Below, one piece after another: positions 1-6,439 of a stretch of 7,975 bases of DNA (positions are counted from its first letter, which is position 1; the number at the start of each line of letters is the position of its first letter). A program made the position numbers and the translations under genes. The notes beneath the pieces are model-generated. The model had not been told where the DNA came from, made no database searches, and saw nothing but the letters and a program-made list of their open reading frames with translations. Source of the stretch: Candidatus Tenebribacter mawsonii (GTDB lineage Bacteria; Cloacimonadota; Cloacimonadia; Cloacimonadales; TCS61); NCBI GenBank assembly GCA_030765665.1, contig JAVCCD010000202.1, positions 1-7,975 on the forward strand, given 5' to 3'.

Positions 1-1145
1 ATTCCATAAGCAGGATTATCATTCCCATCAATGATCGAATCATCAATAGCAGGATCATCATCCCATACATTATTTTCAGCTGTTACGTCAGCAGAACTGG
101 CATTATAAATACTGAATTCTTCACCAGTGTAAAAAATATTATCGTAAATACAATTATAACCGTCATCATCAGGATCGGCATTATTAAGATCACCCAAATT
201 TACAGTTGCATCTGCTGTTAGATAAAATCCTGTGTAATTATTATTTACTTTGTTATAAGTAAAAACTGCATCTGCTCCATTTCCATACAACATCACACCG
301 GCTCCTGAATCGGGATTATTTTCCACAAAATTGTGATGAATGTGATTCCATTTATAGGTTCCTTTTCCAACATAGAGATAAATGCCTGTATAATTGTAAC
401 TAACTTCATTGTACTCAACAATTGGAGCCATGTTGTCATATCCAAATAGATTCGCCAATGTGATTCCCTGCTTCTCATTATGGTGAATGTAGTTATTTGT
501 TATCATCGGACTGCAGGAATGAGAATTACTCTGCAATGAAAGCTGGATAGCTCCATAAAAAGATGCTCCCAAACCACAACGTGTAACTTCACAGGAATCG
601 ATTAATACGTTGGAGTTATCTACAACAGTGATCCCACTTTTTTGCACATAAGCAACTTTTGAATTCTTTATTTCCATATATGAAGGCGTTGTAGCCGAAA
701 GAGCTGAAAAGGATATGGCTTTTTGGTGATCATCAAAATATGAATGATTAATTAGAACAGGACTGTTAATAGAATGAATCCCATAATCGTTTGTATCATC
801 GGTATTAGAAATACGGCAGTAATCAAAGACACTTTCATTCTCTTCATCTTCCAAACGCAACCCACCCCAGTTCAATCCGCCATTTCCATAAAATCTGATC
901 GTATCGTTCAATGTACCATTTGCGAACAGATTGCCTAAAGCTGTTATCTTATAGTTCCCACTTGCAATAACTTCAACTCCGGCATCTATTTCTAACGTTT
1001 CATTGGTTGGAATTGTGATCTCTCCAATAATATTATACGGACTTCCAGCTAAATTCCAGGTTCCAGATTGATTTCCAGAAACATCTGTAGCGAATACAGA
1101 AATGGTTAATATAAACATTAAATAACTAAATACCATTTTTTTCAT
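1..1145 (-). CDS. Secreted right-handed parallel beta-helix repeat protein, 3' end cut by window edge
   Basis: An open frame of 381 codons runs off the left edge without a stop, so the C-terminus is missing. The start is an ATG at 1145-1143 with a GGAGG Shine-Dalgarno at 1155-1151 and a 5-nt spacer. The N-terminus is a Sec signal peptide (MKKM, a hydrophobic run, cleavage probably after VFA at residue 19). Residues about 29-85 have the opening typical of FCB-group surface proteins: a GTWNLAGSPY start, then an I-P-T-N-E-T-L-E-I-D-A-G-V stretch and a W-G-G-L-R-L segment near 93-98. Residues about 105-360 show short Asn/Gly/Tyr-rich rungs such as NNYIHHNEKQGITL and NYTGIYLYVG, typical of PbH1/NosD-like beta-helices. 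The end near 357-381 (AENNVWDDDPAIDDSI, then NPAYG) resembles the NN-W-G-type closing rung of these helices. Exported location is well supported; the ligand or enzyme activity cannot be read. It lies 19 nt after the upstream gene and is probably the last or a late gene of that operon. Confidence 0.85.
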   Translation of the reverse strand, partial: MKKMVFSYLMFILTISVFATDVSGNQSGTWNLAGSPYNIIGEITIPTNETLEIDAGVEVIASGNYKITALGNLFANGTLNDTIRFYGNGGLNWGGLRLEDEENESVFDYCRISNTDDTNDYGIHSINSPVLINHSYFDDHQKAISFSALSATTPSYMEIKNSKVAYVQKSGITVVDNSNVLIDSCEVTRCGLGASFYGAIQLSLQSNSHSCSPMITNNYIHHNEKQGITLANLFGYDNMAPIVEYNEVSYNYTGIYLYVGKGTYKWNHIHHNFVENNPDSGAGVMLYGNGADAVFTYNKVNNNYTGFYLTADATVNLGDLNNADPDDDGYNCIYDNIFYTGEEFSIYNASSADVTAENNVWDDDPAIDDSIIDGNDNPAYG

Positions 1146-1164
1146 TTCTACCTCCAGATATAGT

Positions 1165-1809
1165 TCATTTTATTTTATTTTTGTCATTTCTTCTTTTTAT
1201 CAGATCAATAATGAAAGCAGCAATCAGCGCAACTACAGCAATACCTGCTCCAATCCACTTTAAGGAGGTAAGAAAAGATACAACAACAGCTGCAATGCAA
1301 ACCCCAAGGAAAATGAATAGTATCGATTTCCAGAATTTAAGACCAAAAAGATAAGCAGCTAATGATCCCGTCCAGGCTCCTGTAATTGGCAATGGTATTG
1401 CAACAAAGAGCATCAATCCGATCTCTTCATATTTCTGTATTACTTCAGTTTTTTTACGTGTTCTGGTAAAAATTGCTTCTAATATTTTTTTTAGGAAGGG
1501 TACTTTAAAAAATAACTTTGTAACAAAATCAAAGAAAAGTAGGATAAAAAATATTGGGAACATATTCCCCGCAATTGAAATGGGAATTACCTTCCAGTAT
1601 GGTAACTGATATTTATGAACACCAATTGGGATCGAGCCCCGAAGCTCAAAAATAGGTATCATTGATATGAGCATGACTTTGATCTCATCAGGAGCTTCAA
1701 TCTTATCAATTGATGCTTTCATTTTATCTTTAATTCCACCCACAGCAAAAAGTGAAAGAGCAACACAAAGTAAAATCAAGATAATAAGTGATTTTTTCAT
1801 TCCTGCCAT
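1165..1809 (-). CDS. COG2426/PF06695 'small multi-drug export' family membrane protein
   Basis: Predicted integral inner-membrane protein of 214 residues. Two family signatures are visible: PIFELRGSIPIG at residues 52-63 and PLPITGAWTGSLAAYLFGL at 139-157. Both are Pro/Gly-rich segments that look like re-entrant hairpins, and hydrophobic segments lie at about 8-24, 74-100, 130-157, 162-182 and 185-204. The family name rests on an old annotation; fold predictions link it to the DedA/VTT superfamily, so lipid or small-molecule transport is an alternative, and the substrate is unknown. Start choice: the ATG at 1809 has GGAG at 1820-1817, 7 nt upstream. A second ATG at 1800 makes an exact ATGA overlap with the pcm stop and gives a neat MKKS N-terminus, but has a poorly spaced SD. 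Both lie inside or at the end of pcm, so translational coupling is likely either way. Confidence 0.85.
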   Translation of the reverse strand: MAGMKKSLIILILLCVALSLFAVGGIKDKMKASIDKIEAPDEIKVMLISMIPIFELRGSIPIGVHKYQLPYWKVIPISIAGNMFPIFFILLFFDFVTKLFFKVPFLKKILEAIFTRTRKKTEVIQKYEEIGLMLFVAIPLPITGAWTGSLAAYLFGLKFWKSILFIFLGVCIAAVVVSFLTSLKWIGAGIAVVALIAAFIIDLIKRRNDKNKIK

Positions 1810-2450
1810 CCTTCATCTCCAATAAGAGGAACAAATGTACATCCACCCTCATTTGTATGAACATATCCATCTTCGGTTTTGGTAATAACAACAAGTTGCT
1901 GTAAGGTTCTATTTCCAGTAGGAATAATTAGTTTGCCATTCATAGCAAGCTGTTTTGTCAAACTTTCAGGAATGTCTGGTGCAGCAGCTGCCACGATTAT
2001 TTTATCAAACTCTTCCTGCTTGGGATATCCATCAGCCCAACCTAATGTTCCGTCACCAAATTTGTAATAAATATTCTTGTAGCCTAAATCATTTAGTAAG
2101 TTTTCTGCCCCAGTAATTAGTGATTTAATTCTTTCCACAGTATACACTTTTTCCACAATCTCAGCTAATAGTGCTGTTTGGTAACCTGACCCAGTACCTA
2201 TTTCAAGTACTTTATCACTTTTTTTCAGTTCTAAAGTTTGCATCATTAGCGCAACAATATATGGTTGAGAAATAGTTTGACTCTCTCCAATACTAAGTGG
2301 AGAATCGTTGTATGATAAATGTTCTAACTCGGTTGGAACAAACCTATGCCGAGGAACTGTAAAAAATGCTTTAAGAACATTTTCATCAGTAATTCCTCTG
2401 GCAAGAAGTTGATATTTTATCATATTTTCTCGAGAAGTTCTATATTTCAT
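1797..2450 (-). CDS. pcm: Protein-L-isoaspartate O-methyltransferase (PIMT)
   Basis: Cytosolic repair enzyme that transfers methyl from S-adenosylmethionine to L-isoaspartyl residues in aged proteins, starting their return to aspartate. The protein has 217 residues from the chosen start, normal for the family. Visible landmarks: RGITDENVL and VPRHRFVP (18-39), the PIMT-specific QTISQPYIVA (58-67), SAM-binding motif I VLEIGTGSGYQTA (81-93), FGDGTLGW (131-138), FDKIIVAAAAP (148-158) and the C-terminal FVPLIGDEGW (206-215). The frame stays open five codons further up to a TTG at 2465, but that codon has no SD. The ATG at 2450 overlaps the surE stop as ATGA and has GAGGGG at 2458-2453, so I chose it. 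The tight surE-pcm coupling matches the arrangement known from many Gram-negative bacteria. Confidence 0.96.
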   Translation of the reverse strand: MKYRTSRENMIKYQLLARGITDENVLKAFFTVPRHRFVPTELEHLSYNDSPLSIGESQTISQPYIVALMMQTLELKKSDKVLEIGTGSGYQTALLAEIVEKVYTVERIKSLITGAENLLNDLGYKNIYYKFGDGTLGWADGYPKQEEFDKIIVAAAAPDIPESLTKQLAMNGKLIIPTGNRTLQQLVVITKTEDGYVHTNEGGCTFVPLIGDEGWQE

Positions 2451-3196
2451 TGCCCCTCGATCCAATTACTGATCCGTCCAAAAGAATTTTTTTTAGTAAA
2501 ATCAGGCGCAATAGGTGTAATGGAAACAAACCCATTTTTAACAGCATTAGCATCAGAATTTTCTATTTCTGTCCAATGCGGTTCATCACCACCAATTAAA
2601 TAAACAGGTTCACCATTATCATCTTTCTCTTCGCGAATAAAATTGTAATAGATCCTGTGCCCAATACAGGTAACTTTTGTTCCCTTTAATTCATCATAAT
2701 CTAAATTTGGAACATTGATGTTCAAAACTTCGTTCTTCACAATTTCTTTATGAATCCCGTTCTCAAGCATTTCACACAAATATTTGGCAGCAGTAATAAA
2801 TTTTTGTTTTTTATAAGCAGCAAGTGAGATTGCAATCGATTTATGACCTAAGAACATTGCTTCAATTGCTGCCGCAACTGTTCCAGAATACAATACATCT
2901 TCACCCATATTTTGTCCGGCATTTATCCCAGAGATAACCAGATCTATTGAGTTATCAACAATTAGTTGTGAAGCTAAAATCATGCAATCTGCAGGAGTTC
3001 CGGAAATAGCGTAGCATTGTTTAGATTTCTCAATTACTTTCATTGGTTTAAAAAGCGTAATAGAATGAGATTTTGCACTTTGTTGTTTTAATGGTGCAGC
3101 AATTATTATATCATGTCCGTACTTTTTTAGTTCATCCGCTAAGATCGTAATTCCAGGTGCATCAAATCCATCATCATTCGTAAGTAAGATCTTCAT
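2447..3196 (-). CDS. surE: 5'/3'-nucleotidase SurE
   Basis: SurE-family metal-dependent phosphatase that hydrolyses nucleoside 5'- and 3'-monophosphates, in some bacteria also short polyphosphate; linked to stationary-phase survival. Its 249 residues match the family length. The N-terminus MKILLTNDDGFDAPG carries the metal-binding Asp8-Asp9 pair. QQSAKSHSIT (38-47) supplies the conserved Ser40 region, here with A-K-S replacing the more usual G-x-G. GTPADC lies at 66-71, and SGINAGQNMGEDVLYSGTVA (89-108) holds metal-ligand Asn92 and the signature. The C-terminal part, ending near DGEPVYLIGG and an F-V-S-I-T-P segment, is the normal SurE tail. The ATG at 3196 has a GGAGA SD a few bases upstream and starts 10 nt after the glycosyltransferase stop. 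It overlaps pcm downstream by ATGA. Confidence 0.96.
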   Translation of the reverse strand: MKILLTNDDGFDAPGITILADELKKYGHDIIIAAPLKQQSAKSHSITLFKPMKVIEKSKQCYAISGTPADCMILASQLIVDNSIDLVISGINAGQNMGEDVLYSGTVAAAIEAMFLGHKSIAISLAAYKKQKFITAAKYLCEMLENGIHKEIVKNEVLNINVPNLDYDELKGTKVTCIGHRIYYNFIREEKDDNGEPVYLIGGDEPHWTEIENSDANAVKNGFVSITPIAPDFTKKNSFGRISNWIEGQ

Positions 3197-3206
3197 TATT
3201 TCTCCA

Positions 3207-3890
3207 TTAATTTCTCATTTCATACAGCACGATCTTGATAAAATTTTTTATGTCTCGCAAACCAGAAATATAACTCTCTTGTCCATCGTAGATTGTATCG
3301 ATAGGTGTAAAGCCAACTATTCCATTCTTTTTAGCAATTTTTAGAATAATCTCAGTTTCAAATTGATAACGTTTAGTTTGAAACTTCATCCCATCTAATA
3401 TTTGTAAATTATATAATCTGAATCCACACTGTGAATCTAGTATTTTCTGCTTTGATGCACGTGTAACAACCCAACTTGTTAGTGTATTACTCCAAATTCT
3501 ATGAATCGGCATTTTCTTACGCGAGAAATTTCTCTTACCAATAACAAGTTCCAGTTCTAATTCATTCTGTTTGTTAATAAAGTCTAAGAAATCCTCAGGT
3601 TTATGCTGCAAATCACTATCTATTGAAAATGCAAATTTAAAACCTTTATCTGCAGCTGCTTTAAACCCAATTTGTAAAGCATTTCCCTTACCGGCATTCG
3701 TTTTCAACTCAACAAAATTTACCATGTTTTTTTTGCATATCTCTGCAGAATTATCTTCTGAAGCATCATCAATTGTAAATATACTTTCTAATGGGAAATA
3801 TTTGGTGATTCTTGTAAATAATTCCTGTAGATATTTTTCTGAATTATATATGGGAACTACTACTGCTGTATTCTTCCAATCCGCTCTCAT
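3207..3890 (-). CDS. Family 2 glycosyltransferase (DPM1/GtrB-like catalytic domain)
   Basis: Inverting GT-A glycosyltransferase that would move a sugar from a nucleotide-sugar to a lipid carrier or another acceptor. Numbering from the TTG at 3920, the order of motifs is VVVPIYN (20-26), IDDASEDNS (50-58), NAGKGNALQIGF (75-86), the metal-binding DxD in DSDLQH (101-106), DSQCGFRLY (162-170) and FETEIILKIAKKNG (187-200). This order matches the DPM/DPG-synthase-like branch. No transmembrane segment follows, so the protein is a soluble or peripheral catalytic domain without a membrane anchor; donor and acceptor cannot be told. Start is uncertain. The ATG at 3890 (227 residues) puts the first strand at the usual distance from the N-terminus but its AGGA is only 2 nt away. 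The TTG at 3920 (237 residues) has AAGGA with an 8-nt spacer. It is the first gene of the minus-strand unit. Confidence 0.88.
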   Translation of the reverse strand: MRADWKNTAVVVPIYNSEKYLQELFTRITKYFPLESIFTIDDASEDNSAEICKKNMVNFVELKTNAGKGNALQIGFKAAADKGFKFAFSIDSDLQHKPEDFLDFINKQNELELELVIGKRNFSRKKMPIHRIWSNTLTSWVVTRASKQKILDSQCGFRLYNLQILDGMKFQTKRYQFETEIILKIAKKNGIVGFTPIDTIYDGQESYISGLRDIKNFIKIVLYEMRN

Positions 3891-3936
3891 AATCCTGCTT
3901 TTTCCATTTTTGTTATCCAAAATTCATGTCCTTGAG

Positions 3937-3972
3937 TGTCAAGCAAATCATTGTGAAGAAAAAAAATTGACA
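3937..3972. promoter_or_regulatory. Divergent promoter region between the glycosyltransferase operon and rocD
   Basis: A perfect TTGACA box lies on the minus strand (3942-3937, pointing at the glycosyltransferase) and another on the plus strand (3967-3972, pointing at rocD), 24 bp apart and facing outward. The matching -10 elements are weak. On the minus strand the best candidate is GATAAC at 3917-3912 with a 19-nt spacer. On the plus strand GATACT at 3995-4000 sits 22 nt away, longer than the usual sigma-70 spacing. If the minus-strand promoter is real, transcription would begin inside the TTG-extended frame, which favours the ATG at 3890 for the glycosyltransferase. Confidence 0.35.
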
Positions 3973-4029
3973 TTTAACCTTCCTTCAAGAAAAAGATACT
4001 AAAAATAATTATAAAAATCAGGAGATATT

Positions 4030-5274
4030 ATGTCAGATAAATTAGTATTCGGAAACATTAGCAGTAAAGAATCTATGAATTTGGAAGAAACATACGGAGC
4101 ACACAATTATCATCCGCTTCCAGTTGTTATAGCAAAAGGTGAAGGTGCAAAAGTATGGGATCCAGAAGGAAATGAATATTATGATTTTCTCTCTGCATAT
4201 TCTGCTGTAAATCAAGGACATTGCCATCCAAAGATCATCAATGCACTTACAGATCAAGCCAATATTCTTACACTAACATCTCGTGCTTTTTTTAACAACA
4301 AATTAGGTGAATACGAAAAATTTATTACAGAGTTCTTTGGCTATGAAATGGTTTTACCGATGAATACAGGTGCAGAAGCTGTAGAAACAGCAATAAAACT
4401 TTCAAGAAAATGGGGTTACGAAAAAAAGGGAATTGAAGAAAATAAAGCGATTATAATTTTTGCAGAAGGAAATTTTCACGGAAGAACAATTACAATTGTT
4501 TCTGCTTCAACCGATCCAGATTGCAGGAAGGGATTTGGACCTTTCACGCCAGGCGTGGAGAAAATTCCCTATAATAACTCACAAGCCCTGGAAGATATTT
4601 TACAAAAACTGGGTAAGAATGTTGCTGCATTTATTGTTGAACCGATCCAAGGTGAAGCAGGCGTTTTCGTTCCCGATGAAAATTACATAAAAGATTGTTA
4701 TGATATTTGCAAGAAACATAATGTGCTATTCGTGGCTGATGAAGTTCAAACAGGAATAGCCAGAACAGGTAAACTACTTTGTTGTGATCATTCAGGTATC
4801 AAGCCAGATATCGTAATATTAGGCAAAGCAATATCAGGAGGAGTGCTTCCAGTTTCTGCAGTTCTTTCCTCAAAAGAGATTATGTTAACAATAAAACCAG
4901 GCGAGCATGGTTCTACTTTCGGTGGATTCCCACTTGCTTGCACAGTTGCTAAGGCTGCACTAGAAGTTGTTGTTGAAGAAAATCTAACTGAAAAAGCTGA
5001 GAAACTAGGTAAGTTATTTCGTGACGAGATGAGAAAGATCGATTCTCCACTGATTCAACTCGTTCGTGGAATGGGACTTTTAAATGCTCTTATTATCAAA
5101 CCAAAAGATGGTATTGAAGCTTGGGATGTATGTGTAAAACTTAAGAAGAATGGACTTCTCGCCAAACCTACACATCAGCATATTATCCGTTTTGCACCAC
5201 CACTGGTTATAACTGAAGAACAACTTATGGAGTGCGTTGAAATTATTAAAAGCACAATCTTAAATTTAAGTTAA
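4030..5274 (+). CDS. rocD: Ornithine--oxo-acid aminotransferase
   Basis: PLP-dependent class III aminotransferase that converts L-ornithine plus 2-oxoglutarate to glutamate-5-semialdehyde and glutamate, a step in arginine/ornithine breakdown or proline formation. The 414-residue length is right for bacterial OAT. OAT-typical sequence is clear: YGAHNYHPLPVV (22-33), MNTGAEAVETAIKLSRKWGY (111-130), GNFHGRT (147-153), DEVQTGIARTGK (237-248) with Asp237 as the PLP pyridine partner, LGKAISGG (264-271) with Lys266 as the Schiff-base lysine, and GEHGSTFGG (291-299). The YGAHNYHP element separates OAT from acetylornithine and GABA aminotransferases. The start is set by AGGAG at 4020-4024, 5 nt before the ATG. 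It appears monocistronic: its own upstream region and an intrinsic terminator 46 nt downstream. It would suit an amino-acid-fermenting host (inference). Confidence 0.95.
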   Translation: MSDKLVFGNISSKESMNLEETYGAHNYHPLPVVIAKGEGAKVWDPEGNEYYDFLSAYSAVNQGHCHPKIINALTDQANILTLTSRAFFNNKLGEYEKFITEFFGYEMVLPMNTGAEAVETAIKLSRKWGYEKKGIEENKAIIIFAEGNFHGRTITIVSASTDPDCRKGFGPFTPGVEKIPYNNSQALEDILQKLGKNVAAFIVEPIQGEAGVFVPDENYIKDCYDICKKHNVLFVADEVQTGIARTGKLLCCDHSGIKPDIVILGKAISGGVLPVSAVLSSKEIMLTIKPGEHGSTFGGFPLACTVAKAALEVVVEENLTEKAEKLGKLFRDEMRKIDSPLIQLVRGMGLLNALIIKPKDGIEAWDVCVKLKKNGLLAKPTHQHIIRFAPPLVITEEQLMECVEIIKSTILNLS

Positions 5275-5319
5275 AAAAAATTAAAATTCACAGTAAAGAT
5301 CTAGGTTGAATAAAATTAG

Positions 5320-5351
5320 CCACCCTGACTGTTAAGTACAGGGTGGTTTTT
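5320..5351 (+). terminator. Rho-independent terminator of rocD
   Basis: CCACCCTG (5320-5327) pairs perfectly with CAGGGTGG (5339-5346). Inside, ACT and AGT add three pairs around a GTTA loop with one bulged A, and five T follow directly (5347-5351). The G+C-rich stem plus U-tract 46 nt after the rocD stop is a textbook intrinsic terminator and separates rocD from the transport genes. Confidence 0.93.
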
Positions 5352-5374
5352 ATATATTGGTAGTGTAATACAGT

Positions 5375-5396
5375 TTATGAAAGAATTATGAAAGAA
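5375..5396 (+). repeat. Perfect tandem duplication, 2 x 11 bp
   Basis: TTATGAAAGAA occurs twice with no gap (5375-5385 and 5386-5396), just upstream of the nested palindrome. It could be a slippage duplication, a paired protein-binding site or chance in AT-rich DNA. No promoter is convincing around it. Confidence 0.7.
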
Positions 5397-5405
5397 AAGT
5401 TCAGC

Positions 5406-5520
5406 CTTTCCGAAGCTTCTTGTAGAGGGATTCTTAAACGCAAGATTCGGAAAGTTTTAACTCAGTCGTAACTTTCCGAATCTTGGCTGAAAGATTTCCT
5501 TTGGTGGAAGCTTCGGAAAG
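5406..5520 (+). repeat. 115-bp nested palindromic element (long hairpin, MITE-like or leader RNA structure)
   Basis: The outer arms CTTTCCGAAGCTTC (5406-5419) and GAAGCTTCGGAAAG (5507-5520) are a perfect 14-bp inverted repeat. The inner arms CAAGATTCGGAAAGTT (5441-5456) and AACTTTCCGAATCTTG (5470-5485) are a perfect 16-bp inverted repeat around a 13-nt loop. The two spacers between outer and inner arms are both exactly 21 nt, so the element is symmetric. The 9-bp core CTTTCCGAA occurs four times in alternating orientation. Counting by hand, 44 of 51 opposed positions can pair in plus-strand RNA, four of them G-U. G+C is about 42% by hand count, above the flanks. No transposase and no clear target-site duplication are visible. 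It ends 10 nt before the Shine-Dalgarno sequence of the next gene. Confidence 0.9.
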
Positions 5521-5530
5521 AAATTTTAAA

Positions 5531-5535
5531 GGAGG
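5531..5535 (+). promoter_or_regulatory. Shine-Dalgarno sequence that fixes a GTG start
   Basis: GGAGG followed by AAAC and then GTG at 5540. This site places the start of the substrate-binding lipoprotein at GTG rather than at the upstream in-frame TTG (5483), which lies inside the palindrome. Confidence 0.9.
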
Positions 5536-5539
5536 AAAC

Positions 5540-6439
5540 GTGAAAAAAATTATTGGATTATTATTATTATTTGCACTATTATTTGGTTGTACAAATAGTA
5601 AAAAAGATAAACTAATTATTGGAATTATAAAACCGTCATTAAATCATCTAACATTCGATTTTGGCTTAGCCACAGATTTTCTGAATAGAGACGATTTTGT
5701 AATAAAGAATTTTGCTTCTGGTTGGGAAACAAACGAAGCTTTGATCTCTGGAAAAATTGATGTCGCTATTCTTCCTTTCACTTATGCATGGCTAGACGTT
5801 TCTAATGGTAAGAAAGTGAAAATAATCTCTTTTTTAGAACGGGAAAGTGATGGAATTATTGCGAATCCAAGCATTAAAACTTTAGATCAACTTCAGGGTA
5901 AAAAACTTGGAGTTCTAAGAGCTTCAACATTAGATATCTTTGCAGAACTTATGACTGAAGAACGTAATTTAGATATGGAATTTATTTATTTCCGTACACC
6001 TATGGATATGGCAACTGCCTTAAAAACAGGTGAAGTTGATGCACTCAGTTTTTATGTTCCTTCAATATTTAAGTTCAATAGCGACTATAATATTGTACAT
6101 TGGTATGGTGATGATTATCCATTACATACTTGTTGTAATATTACGGCAACGGAGAACGCAATTAATTCCAAAAGTGAAATGATCAAAAAATTTCTAATTG
6201 GGCTTTATACTGCTACAGATGAACTTAATAAATCTCCTGATACTGCTTATAAAGCTGTAGAGGAATTCTATGAACTATACCCTCCATATTCAAAACAGTC
6301 TTTGTATCATACTAAATATGTGATGGGATTAGATGAGAACATGAAAGAATTTGAAATGAAAACCTATAATAAAATGATCGAAAAAGGTTATGCTGTAAAT
6401 CCTGTAAAACCAGAAAATGTTTACTATAAAATTAAATAA
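5540..6439 (+). CDS. ABC transporter substrate-binding lipoprotein, NMT1/SsuA/ThiY-like
   Basis: Periplasm-facing lipid-anchored receptor that captures a small solute for an ABC importer. From the GTG start it has 299 residues. MKKIIGLLLLFALLFGC is a lipoprotein signal with lipobox L-F-G-Cys17. The mature part has a periplasmic type II binding fold: LIIGIIKPS (25-33), GWETNEALISGKIDVAILPF (61-80), TLDQLQGKKLGVLRAST (114-130) and ALKTGEVDALSFYVPSIF (160-177). These match the NMT1/THI5-like and SsuA/TauA group, whose ligands include sulfonates, nitrate and thiamine precursors. A vicinal Cys pair occurs at 198-199 (HTCCN). The ligand is not readable from motifs; the permease and thiamine pyrophosphokinase downstream make thiamine or a pyrimidine precursor the best guess. 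The permease start overlaps the last 23 nt of this gene. Confidence 0.88.
   Translation: MKKIIGLLLLFALLFGCTNSKKDKLIIGIIKPSLNHLTFDFGLATDFLNRDDFVIKNFASGWETNEALISGKIDVAILPFTYAWLDVSNGKKVKIISFLERESDGIIANPSIKTLDQLQGKKLGVLRASTLDIFAELMTEERNLDMEFIYFRTPMDMATALKTGEVDALSFYVPSIFKFNSDYNIVHWYGDDYPLHTCCNITATENAINSKSEMIKKFLIGLYTATDELNKSPDTAYKAVEEFYELYPPYSKQSLYHTKYVMGLDENMKEFEMKTYNKMIEKGYAVNPVKPENVYYKIK

Noticed and set aside
2451..2465. Five-codon upstream extension of pcm to a TTG
   Set aside because: No SD for the TTG; the ATG at 2450 has GAGGGG and an ATGA overlap with surE.
3571..4002. 143-residue plus-strand ORF opposite the glycosyltransferase
   Set aside because: It is antisense to a gene with clear GT2 motifs, shows no domain and has no SD-supported start; a shadow frame.
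4048..4055. TTCGGAAA string in rocD resembling the palindrome core
   Set aside because: It is coding (Val-Phe-Gly-Asn region), lacks a partner arm, and an 8-mer match is expected by chance.
5388..5471. 27-codon ORF starting ATGAAAGAA inside the tandem repeat and palindrome
   Set aside because: It has no Shine-Dalgarno sequence, lies mostly within the inverted-repeat element and its frame is explained by that structure.
5483..5539. In-frame N-terminal extension of the lipoprotein from a TTG at 5483
   Set aside because: The TTG lies in the palindrome's inner arm without an SD. The GTG at 5540 has GGAGG at the right distance and gives a proper lipoprotein signal peptide.
5352..5539. TPP riboswitch upstream of the possible thiamine operon
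   Set aside because: The conserved TPP aptamer strings (CTGAGA and the pyrophosphate-helix bulge) are not present; the folded element here is a simple nested hairpin.
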